Of a stretch of 12,498 nt of DNA, positions 6,862 through 12,498 are shown in pieces (the stretch's first letter is position 1; the number at the start of each line of letters is the position of its first letter). The DNA is from CAZVJA01 sp964626885 (GTDB lineage: Bacteria > Planctomycetota > Planctomycetia > Planctomycetales > Planctomycetaceae). A model generated the notes under the pieces. That model was not told the origin of the DNA and searched no databases. It was given only the letters and a program-made list of their open reading frames with translations. Location of the stretch: the NCBI GenBank assembly GCA_964626885.1, contig CAZVJA010000154.1, forward strand, positions 1 to 12,498, given 5' to 3'. A program made the translations under genes and the position numbers.

Positions 6862-9447
6862 TCAATCCACATACACAAATTCATTCAGGTTCAGCAACAC
6901 CAGACACAACGAACGGAGCGCCTTGCGTTTCGGGTCGATGTTCTCATCGGTGGCCCCCGTGCTTTCTTTCTGCTTGTTGGAGTCCTCGGGTTTGGCGTTT
7001 GCTCCCGGTGTGCGGAACAGATCCTGCTGCCTCGCGAGCAGATCCGCCGCGACTTGTGCTTCATGCACGGTTGGCGTGCGGCCGAGGGCAAAACGAAACG
7101 CCCAGGCGACGAGATCCGCGTCGTTCGTCCCGGCGGCCTTCGTCACTCGTTCCGCCATTGCCGCCGATTGTTCGTACGTGAACTCACTGTTCAGCAGGAT
7201 GAGCGCCTGGGGGGCAACGGTCGTCACCGGCCGTACGCCGACCGAGTCGGCCGTGCTGGTGGCGTCGAACGCTTCAAGCATCGGGACCATCAGCGTTCGC
7301 TTGACGTAGACGTACACGCTGCGTCGGCCACGTTCGGCGTCGCTGCTCTTTCCCCAGCCGTTTCCGGGGCGCGATTGCGTCGCCAGCACCTCCTGCGAAA
7401 GGGCGGGAAAGATTCCTCGCCCTTCCATCGTGGTGTTCAACTTTCCGCTGGCGGTCAGCATCGCATCGCGAATCGCCTCCGCGTCAAGCCTCCGCAGATT
7501 CTGCCGCCAGAAAAGTTCGTTCGCGGTATCCGCGGCAAGCGCGGCGGGATTGCCTGCCGTCGAAGACATTCGATACGCGTTCGACATCACGATCAGCCGT
7601 TGCAGCCGCTTGACTTGGAAACCGCTGTCGATGAACTCCCGCGCCAACCAGTCGAGCAGGTGGGGGTGCGTGGGACGATCTCCCGAACGACCGAAGTTGT
7701 CGGACGAGCGGACGATCCCACGCCCGAAATGATGCTGCCAGACACGATTGACGAACACCCGCGCGACGAGCGGATTGTCGGCTCCGGAAACCCATTCGGC
7801 GAGTTTGCGACGCAGCCCCGGAGTGCGGCTCACCCCCAATTCGGAGAGCATCCCTCGAAAATCACCATTGTGTGCGTAGTCGATGGCAGCGGGTTCCACC
7901 AGCTCTTTCCCACCAAAGATCGTCGGCACGCCCGCCGCGACTTGTTTGCCCGGCGTTGCTGCACTGCCGCGGATCAGCACGTGGGTTTCTTTGGTCCCTT
8001 TTTGCGGCTCGCGCACCGAGAGGACGCGCGCGAATGGCGGGTGAGCGAGTTCCTCGTTGCAGCGCTTCATCTCGTCTTCGAGCCGCTTTTTCTTCTCCGG
8101 CGTTGACGCGTCGAGTTGTTTTTCCAGAGCCGCGACCTGGTTCTTCAATTCCCCGAGCCGTGATTGCAACTCCTGTTCGCGCCGCTTCCATGCCGCCAGT
8201 TCATCGCGCGTGGGAATCGGCGTAAAGATGCCGTTTTCGTTGGGGCCGTAATGCGTTTCCGATTTGGGCGTTCCATACAGCTCGATATTCCGGATAAACC
8301 CCAGTAAGCGGTAATAGTCTTCCTGTCCGATCGGATCGAACTTGTGGTCGTGACAGCGGGCGCAGCCAAGCGAGAGTCCGAGAAACGTTGTCCCCGTCGT
8401 CTTCAACATGTCGTCCAGTTCATCGAACTCAGCCTGTCGTCGATCGTCCGGCTCGTCGTCCCAGATTCCGAAATGGTAGTAGCCGGTCGCGGTGATCGCG
8501 TCGCGCGTCACGTCGTCCAGCTCGTCCCCCGCCAACTGCTCCTGGATGAACCGGCTGTATGGTTTGTCGGCATTGAACGACCGAATCACGTAATCGCGGA
8601 ATCGCCACGCTTCGGGCTTCTCGTCATCTCGCTCGTAGCCGTTTGTCTGCGCATAACGGACAAGATCGAGCCAATGCCGTCCCCAGCGTTCGCCATAATG
8701 CGGACTCGCGAGCAGCCGGTCGACAAGTTGCTCGTACGCCAGCGGGGAATCGTCCGCCACAAAATCATCAATTTCCTCCGCTGTCGGCGGCAGGCCGATG
8801 AGGTCGAAATAGAGTCGCCGGATCAGCGTCCGTTTGTCCGCGGTTGGATTCGGTGTGAGACCTTTATCGTGAAGCCGCGCCTGAATGAAATGATCGATCG
8901 GGTTCGCAGCCAACTCGGGTTGCGGAATCGCGGGCACTGCCGGACGGACAATCGGCACGAAGGCCCAATGTTTGCGGTCATCGTCCGTGATCTCGAAATC
9001 CCCTTTGCGAACGGCCGGGCCGCCTTCTTCAGCCGGCCAGGGGGCGCCGATGCGTACCCATTCGGTGAGTGTTTCAATCTCGCGGTCGGCGAGTTTGCCC
9101 GTCGGGGGCATCTCGAGCGATTCGTATTTGATCGCCTGGATCAACAGGCTTTCTTTCGGGTTGCCGGGGACGAGGGCCGGGCCGGAATCTCCCCCCGCGA
9201 GAATGGCCACGCCGGAATCGAGCCGCAGGCCCCCCTTGTGCTTTTCGGCATCGTGGCACTTCTGGCAGCGCTCCACCAGAATCGGCCGCACTTTCGACTC
9301 AAAAAACTCGAGCTGCCTGGCGGTTGGAGGAGCAGACTTCGCGGCCGGTTTCGTCTCTTCGGCTGCCGGCGCCCACAGCGTATGAACGGCAATCAACAAT
9401 GCAACGAACGTTCCGCTCGCAAGCAAGTTGGAAGTGCGTCGATGCAT
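6862..9447 (-). CDS. Planctomycete cytochrome protein: PSCyt1 + DUF1549 + DUF1553
   Basis: This 861-residue exported protein has a signal peptide at about 1-29, with hydrophobic core NLLASGTFVALLIAV. A cytochrome c-like PSCyt1 domain follows, with heme motif CQKCH (61-65) and a likely axial Met in LEMPP (M113). DUF1549 covers about 183-391 and contains a second CARCH motif at 362-366. A charged coiled coil at about 425-475 (ELQSRLGELKNQVAALEKQL) leads to DUF1553 at roughly 560-830, with RVFVNRVWQHHFGRG and FGRSGDRPTHPHLLDWLA. Such proteins are highly expanded in Planctomycetota and thought to take part in envelope redox or carbohydrate processing, but no reaction is proven. The ATG at 9447 is chosen because it opens the signal peptide and has GAGG/GGGGA upstream. 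An ATG at 9519 in frame lacks both. It is the first gene of the block that runs into the DUF1501 gene. Confidence 0.97.
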   Translation of the reverse strand: MHRRTSNLLASGTFVALLIAVHTLWAPAAEETKPAAKSAPPTARQLEFFESKVRPILVERCQKCHDAEKHKGGLRLDSGVAILAGGDSGPALVPGNPKESLLIQAIKYESLEMPPTGKLADREIETLTEWVRIGAPWPAEEGGPAVRKGDFEITDDDRKHWAFVPIVRPAVPAIPQPELAANPIDHFIQARLHDKGLTPNPTADKRTLIRRLYFDLIGLPPTAEEIDDFVADDSPLAYEQLVDRLLASPHYGERWGRHWLDLVRYAQTNGYERDDEKPEAWRFRDYVIRSFNADKPYSRFIQEQLAGDELDDVTRDAITATGYYHFGIWDDEPDDRRQAEFDELDDMLKTTGTTFLGLSLGCARCHDHKFDPIGQEDYYRLLGFIRNIELYGTPKSETHYGPNENGIFTPIPTRDELAAWKRREQELQSRLGELKNQVAALEKQLDASTPEKKKRLEDEMKRCNEELAHPPFARVLSVREPQKGTKETHVLIRGSAATPGKQVAAGVPTIFGGKELVEPAAIDYAHNGDFRGMLSELGVSRTPGLRRKLAEWVSGADNPLVARVFVNRVWQHHFGRGIVRSSDNFGRSGDRPTHPHLLDWLAREFIDSGFQVKRLQRLIVMSNAYRMSSTAGNPAALAADTANELFWRQNLRRLDAEAIRDAMLTASGKLNTTMEGRGIFPALSQEVLATQSRPGNGWGKSSDAERGRRSVYVYVKRTLMVPMLEAFDATSTADSVGVRPVTTVAPQALILLNSEFTYEQSAAMAERVTKAAGTNDADLVAWAFRFALGRTPTVHEAQVAADLLARQQDLFRTPGANAKPEDSNKQKESTGATDENIDPKRKALRSLCLVLLNLNEFVYVD

Positions 9448-9709
9448 GGTCCCCGCCTCTTCGCGCCGCGACATAACTGCCGCCACGATGGTCTGTTGCG
9501 CACACAACCGCATCAACACATCAAAATATCCGGATCAGAGGGAGCCCGCAACATCGATCGATACCGCCAAACCGGCGAATCGCCGGGAAAACTCGCTATC
9601 CGCCAGTGCATTCCGGACTTCCGCGATTGAACCCTGTTCGGCAGGGGGATACGCTGAACCCCTGGAACATCCGTCTCCGTCGATGCAGCCCGACCAGGAA
9701 AGGAATGCC
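9448..9709. promoter_or_regulatory. Divergent promoter region
   Basis: Two divergent genes start from this 262-bp gap, so both promoters should be here. For the plus-strand gene a weak pair is TTGAAC (9627-9632) and TACGCT (9650-9655), spaced 17 bp, only partly matching a housekeeping consensus. A strong Shine-Dalgarno AGGAAAGGA (9696-9704) sits 5 nt before the ATG at 9710. A palindrome at 9572-9586 is listed separately. Neither promoter is proven. Confidence 0.45.
9572..9586. repeat. Palindrome in divergent intergenic region, possible operator
   Basis: Perfect 7-bp arms, CCGGCGA and TCGCCGG, flank one central base. The site is midway between the divergent starts at 9447 and 9710. A regulator binding there could control either side. 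It has no T-run, which argues against a terminator. In GC-rich DNA a palindrome of this size can also arise by chance. Confidence 0.4.
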
Positions 9710-11335
9710 ATGGCCGACGCGGTGAAACTGAAACCGCATATTCCCGCGGACTCTTCCCCCCCGGAATCTTCCAAGACCGCCGGCGCCCGGCTCCCGTTCT
9801 CGTTGTTGCTGGAACTGACGGTTCACGATCCCGATACCATCGGCGAACTGCTGGCGATCCCCGAAGGTGACTCGCGCGACCGCTTTGCTCTTGATGCCCT
9901 GCGAATCGGCGTGCTGGCGCTCAAGCAGGCGCGCGGGCAGATCGACGCCGACCTCGTCCGCCGCGAGAGCGATCGACTCTTGAGCGATCTGGCCGCCCGG
10001 CTCGAAGGACATTCGAAACTGATTCACGATCGCCTCACCGGGACACTCAAGGAATACTTCGATCCGCAAAGCGGCCGGTTCCAGGAACGGGTCGAACGGC
10101 TCGTCAAACAGGACGGCGAACTCGAATCGCTCCTTCGTCGGCAGATCGGCGCCGACGACTCGCAACTGGCCCGCACGCTGGCCGGCCACTTCGGGGAAGA
10201 GAGCGAACTCTTGAAGTGGCTCAACCCCGACCAATCGCAAGGCCTGCTGGCGGCCCTCCGCGAAACGCTCGACAAGCAGCTGCAAGTGCAACGGGAACAC
10301 GTCCTCAACCAGTTCTCGCTCGACAACAAGGAGGGAGCACTCGCGCGGTTCATCACCGAGCTGGCGGACAACCAAGGCAAGCTCTCCGATACGTTGCAGG
10401 GAAAAATCGACGAAGCGGTCCGGCAATTCTCGCTCGACGACGAAGACTCGGCCTTGAGCGGACTCGTCCGCCGCGTCAGCGAAGCGCAGCGAACCATCAC
10501 CAGCGAATTCTCGCTCGACGAGGAAAACTCGGCACTCGCGCGGCTCAAACGGGAAATGTTGAAGCTCCTGGAAGATCATCGCGAAGCGGACCGCAAGTTT
10601 CAGGAGGAAGTCAAAGTCGCACTCAAGGCGATGGTCACGCGCCGTGAAGAGGCTGCCCGCTCGACCACGCACGGCCTTGCCTTCGAGGATGCCGTCTTCG
10701 AGCATTTGCAGCGCGAAGCGCAGCGGCTCGGCGATGTTGCCACCTCGGTCGGCGAAACGACGGGCCAGATCAAAAACTGCAAAGTCGGCGACTGCCTGAT
10801 CGAGCTGAGCCCGGAAAGCGCCGCCCCCGGAGCGAAAATCGTCATCGAAGCCAAGGAAAAAGCAGGCTATCAACTCGCAACCGCCCGCGAGGAAATCGAG
10901 ACCGCGCGGCGAAACCGCGACGCGCAGGTCGGATTGTTCATCTTCTCGCGCACCTCCGCCCCCGAAGGTCTCGAGCCGCTCGCGCGGTTTGGTAACGATG
11001 TTGTCGTCGTGTGGGACGCGGAGGACGCCGCGACCGATCTGTACTTTCGAGCGGGCGTCTCGCTCGCGCGGGCGTTGTGCGTGCGAGTCTGCTCGGCCAG
11101 CGATTCGCAACAGGTCGACTTCCAGGAGATGGACCGCGCCATCCTCGACGTTGAAAAACGGGCCGCCTCGCTCGGCGACGTCGAAACCTGGACCGGCACC
11201 ATCAAAAGCAACAGCGAAAAAATCCTCGACCGCCTCCGCACCACGCGCACCGCTCTCGAAAAGCAAGTGAACATCCTCCGCGAAGCCACCGAGGCCCTCA
11301 AGCAGTCGCTCGACACCGACGACTCGAATCGCTGA
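9710..11335 (+). CDS. Helical/coiled-coil protein with putative C-terminal PD-(D/E)XK nuclease domain
   Basis: I do not recognise a named family for this 541-residue soluble protein. The N-terminal 300 residues are mostly charged and helical. They contain three copies of a motif starting FSLD (residues 202, 240, 267) with pattern FSLDxxxxALxxL. At 322-413 the order looks like a PD-(D/E)XK nuclease: a helix with GLAFEDAVFEHL (E326), a hairpin with KVGDCLIEL (D361), a strand with KIVIEAKEK (E380-x-K382), then helix YQLATAREEIETARRNRD and strand VGLFIFS. DUF2130-type and Mrr-like proteins combine similar elements. Residues 470-535 are again helical. No signal peptide or membrane span is visible, so a cytoplasmic DNA-linked role is inferred. 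The start at 9710 has AGGAAAGGA 5 nt upstream; an ATG at 9683 is less well placed and the open frame further upstream has no gene-like content. The gene stands alone on its strand. Confidence 0.92.
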   Translation: MADAVKLKPHIPADSSPPESSKTAGARLPFSLLLELTVHDPDTIGELLAIPEGDSRDRFALDALRIGVLALKQARGQIDADLVRRESDRLLSDLAARLEGHSKLIHDRLTGTLKEYFDPQSGRFQERVERLVKQDGELESLLRRQIGADDSQLARTLAGHFGEESELLKWLNPDQSQGLLAALRETLDKQLQVQREHVLNQFSLDNKEGALARFITELADNQGKLSDTLQGKIDEAVRQFSLDDEDSALSGLVRRVSEAQRTITSEFSLDEENSALARLKREMLKLLEDHREADRKFQEEVKVALKAMVTRREEAARSTTHGLAFEDAVFEHLQREAQRLGDVATSVGETTGQIKNCKVGDCLIELSPESAAPGAKIVIEAKEKAGYQLATAREEIETARRNRDAQVGLFIFSRTSAPEGLEPLARFGNDVVVVWDAEDAATDLYFRAGVSLARALCVRVCSASDSQQVDFQEMDRAILDVEKRAASLGDVETWTGTIKSNSEKILDRLRTTRTALEKQVNILREATEALKQSLDTDDSNR

Positions 11336-11387
11336 CTCTGACCTTGGCTTCAGGTAGTCGGGCTTCAGGCTTCAGGTAAGACATGGG

Positions 11388-11460
11388 GCAGGATTCAGGG
11401 ATTAGGGTTTGAGGGTTCGAGGCCTAAAACCCTAGAACCATGAAACCTTCAGAATCCTGC
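11388..11460. repeat. Nested inverted repeats, large potential hairpin
   Basis: The outer arms GCAGGATTC (11388-11396) and GAATCCTGC (11452-11460) are perfect 9-bp complements. Inside them TAGGGTTT (11403-11410) pairs with AAACCCTA (11427-11434). GGTTC (11414-11418) and GAACC (11435-11439) can also pair as an alternative. Together they could form a branched or interrupted hairpin of about 73 nt, 52 bp after the 541-residue gene. There is no T-run to suggest a simple intrinsic terminator. Confidence 0.6.
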
Positions 11461-11482
11461 GTCCTCCCTATTGGCCGCTGTT

Positions 11483-11521
11483 CCGACGACAAGTCGTCGG
11501 CTTGGGAAGCGTTTCTTCCCA
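11483..11521. repeat. Two adjacent stem-loops
   Basis: The first is CCGACGAC-AA-GTCGTCGG (11483-11500), with perfect 8-bp arms around a 2-base centre. Two bases later comes TGGGAAG (11503-11509) with CTTCCCA (11515-11521), a 7-bp stem with a 5-base loop. A weaker ACACC-TT-GGTGT palindrome follows immediately. They lie between convergent genes and could aid termination or be parts of a mobile repeat. Neither is followed by a clear T-run on either strand. Confidence 0.55.
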
Positions 11522-11643
11522 GACACCTTGGTGTTCTCACCTTCGTTCGTGTTCCCAGCGCCTGCACGTTCCACCCGTTGTCTTTTTCTTTCTGGCTGAC
11601 AGCTGAGGGCTGGTTGCTGAAAGCAATGTTGGGGCAAAGCTGC

Positions 11644-11673
11644 CTCGCCCTCCCGGTCTTGAAACCACCCGTA
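11644..11673. repeat. Dispersed intergenic repeat, copy 2
   Basis: This is the partner of the copy at 25-54, with 27 of 30 bases identical in the same orientation. Just upstream both also share a TGCC motif (GGTGCCCC and AGCTGCC), with a 3-base length difference. The two copies lie more than 11 kb apart and outside genes, which fits a scattered repeat family rather than a tandem or recombination pair. Confidence 0.65.
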
Positions 11674-11707
11674 GTCGGGAATGGTTCGTTCCAGATTCAT
11701 TCCCGGA

Positions 11708-12331
11708 TCAATCCGTGCGCCGCGTCATCAGGCAGGACCACCCGAGCGGTCCGTCGAGCCCCCCGGCGTCCTCGAATCGGATCTCGCGGATAAAGTCGAT
11801 TGCGAACAATCCCTCGAGATCCGCGCGAATCTCGTGCTCGTGCAACCGAGGGGGCCCCTGCTCGCTATGCTCATTCGCGTTCCCGGTCAGCACCAGGTAT
11901 TTCGAACCGGGACGCGTGAGAGTACGGAGCGTGGTGAGATAGCCCGGTAGATCGACTCGCCGCACGCAGTGATAGCAGCCGCGGTCGAACACGAAGTCCG
12001 CCGGTTGAATCAGTTGCCGAAAATTGCAGAGGTCTGCTTCCAAGAACGTAATGGAGACACCGGTCTTTCTTGCTCGCTCGCGGGCCTTTTCGAGTGCGAG
12101 CGGCGCGCAATCGATGGCGGTCACCTCGAAACCCTGTTGCGCCAGAAAGATCGCGTTTGTGCCGGTGCCGCAGCCGAGCTCGACGGCGCGCCCCATGGGG
12201 ATGAGCCGATCGTCAAGCACGCGGGCCAGTTCGCGCGAGCGGATGCCGGAATCCCACGGCATGTTCCGTTCCTGATACCGCTGATTCCATTCGTTGGGAG
12301 TACGGGTCATCGGCCGGTCGGTCATGGTCAT
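11708..12331 (-). CDS. Class I SAM-dependent methyltransferase (TPMT/TehB-like)
   Basis: This is a 207-residue cytoplasmic methyltransferase. The N-terminus WNQRY (15-19) followed by MPWDSG (24-29) is typical of the thiopurine methyltransferase/TehB-like subgroup. Motif I, VELGCGTGTN (50-59), binds S-adenosylmethionine; the acidic residue of motif II is D74 in VTAIDCAP; and LEADLCNF (97-104) is the adenine-contact segment. FDRGCYHCV (115-123) fills the region before motif IV. The methyl acceptor is unknown; relatives act on small thiol or metalloid compounds. The ATG at 12331 was chosen because it overlaps the upstream gene's stop as ATGA and has GGGAAA 2 nt before it. An ATG 33 nt further upstream (12364) would lie inside that gene. 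Cotranscription with the upstream gene is expected. Confidence 0.94.
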   Translation of the reverse strand: MTMTDRPMTRTPNEWNQRYQERNMPWDSGIRSRELARVLDDRLIPMGRAVELGCGTGTNAIFLAQQGFEVTAIDCAPLALEKARERARKTGVSITFLEADLCNFRQLIQPADFVFDRGCYHCVRRVDLPGYLTTLRTLTRPGSKYLVLTGNANEHSEQGPPRLHEHEIRADLEGLFAIDFIREIRFEDAGGLDGPLGWSCLMTRRTD

Positions 12332-12498
12332 TGTTTCCCGGGATGAACAGGACTTGAAAACCACTCACTCCAAGGATAGTAGCTGAGTGTCGCCCCCCCT
12401 GCACCGACCAGCGCGATCACCGCGCCGCCGAAAGCAAGGAAGCCGATCGCCACGCCGCCGGCTGCCAAAGAGCCGATCGCGACTCCGCCGGCGGCTCC
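12328..12498 (-). CDS. C-terminus of a Gly-rich repeat membrane protein, 5' end outside window
   Basis: This frame enters from the right edge and its last 56 codons are visible, ending in TGA at 12328-12330. The translated part starts with decapeptide repeats of the form GGVAIGSLAA, GGVAIGFLAF, GGAVIALVGA, in which every tenth residue is Gly-Gly and the remainder is small or hydrophobic. A short tail with YYPWSEWF follows. The DNA shows the same 30-bp periodicity (GCCGATCGC recurs). Proteins with such GGxAIGxLA runs are usually predicted to be membrane proteins of unknown function. The stop overlaps the methyltransferase ATG as ATGA, so the two are translationally coupled. The reading frame is supported by the repeat pattern and the overlap. 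The N-terminal part, which may hold another domain, cannot be seen. Confidence 0.85.
   Translation of the reverse strand, partial: GAAGGVAIGSLAAGGVAIGFLAFGGAVIALVGAGGATLSYYPWSEWFSSPVHPGKQ

Larger units (their letters stand above)
11336..11707. repeat. Repeat-rich intergenic region
   Basis: This 372-bp gap lies between two convergent genes and holds no convincing gene. Its base texture differs from its neighbours, with low-complexity runs. GGCTTCAGG occurs three times (11346, 11361, 11368). Nested inverted repeats fill 11388-11460, two hairpins fill 11483-11521, a dispersed repeat copy lies at 11644-11673, and an 8-bp inverted repeat (11676-11683 with 11698-11705) ends just past the methyltransferase stop. 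A 117-codon open frame from 11440 is judged spurious: it covers these repeats and runs into the methyltransferase gene. Confidence 0.7.

Noticed and set aside
6724..8106. A 460-codon plus-strand open frame opposite the cytochrome/DUF1553 gene
   Set aside because: The minus strand here carries unmistakable DUF1553 motifs; the plus-strand translation is Arg-rich without domain features.
9428..9709. Upstream extension of the putative nuclease gene to an ATG at 9428
   Set aside because: The translation of this stretch has no protein-like pattern and crosses the divergent promoter region; the ATG at 9710 has a strong ribosome binding site.
9596..11266. A 556-codon open frame on the minus strand opposite the putative nuclease gene
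   Set aside because: It is the codon-bias shadow of a GC-rich gene: no known motifs and no ribosome binding site, while the plus-strand protein has clear repeats, helices and a strong ribosome binding site.
11346..11378. Possible CRISPR array from the repeated GGCTTCAGG
   Set aside because: Repeat units are only 9 to 11 bp, with spacers absent or very short and no cas genes nearby.
11440..11793. A 117-codon plus-strand open frame in the gap before the methyltransferase
   Set aside because: It is made of intergenic repeats and hairpins and then runs antisense into the methyltransferase C-terminus; no ribosome binding site or domain.

Overview
The window is most likely from a member of the Planctomycetota. 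The strongest argument is a cluster of families greatly expanded in that phylum: a planctomycete cytochrome protein with DUF1549 and DUF1553 domains, a Tat-exported DUF1501 protein and a secreted DUF1080 protein. Genes are GC-rich, moderately spaced, and several show purine-rich ribosome binding sites. No rRNA, tRNA, CRISPR array, transposase or phage gene was seen.

Layout from left to right. Positions 1-272 are a leader with no gene, carrying one copy of a short dispersed repeat. Two plus-strand genes follow: an Mrp/ApbC-type P-loop ATPase that lacks the usual CxxC Fe-S motif, and a membrane-anchored TlpA-like thioredoxin. Convergent to them is a minus-strand pterin/folate operon read from 3563 to 1945: a short-chain dehydrogenase with the Asp-Tyr-Lys triad of pteridine reductases, then folB, then folK, with folB and folK overlapping by 8 nt. 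A clear intrinsic terminator at about 3605-3634 separates this operon from the next minus-strand block.

That block (9447 to 3670) holds the cytochrome/DUF1553 gene, the DUF1501 gene and, after a 208-bp gap, the DUF1080 gene. All three products carry export signals, so this is probably an envelope module for breakdown or oxidation of a carbohydrate-like substrate. The substrate is unknown.

Divergent from it, on the plus strand, is a 541-residue protein (9710-11335). It has long helical or coiled-coil segments, three FSLD-type repeats and a C-terminal region that reads like a PD-(D/E)XK nuclease fold. I do not recognise a named family, and it is the best candidate here for something undescribed. 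Downstream, 11336-11707 is a repeat-rich gap with nested inverted repeats, two adjacent stem-loops and a second copy of the dispersed repeat from the left edge.

The right end has a minus-strand SAM-dependent methyltransferase whose ATG overlaps, as ATGA, the stop codon of a gene entering from beyond the window. The visible C-terminus of that gene's product is made of Gly-rich hydrophobic decapeptide repeats.
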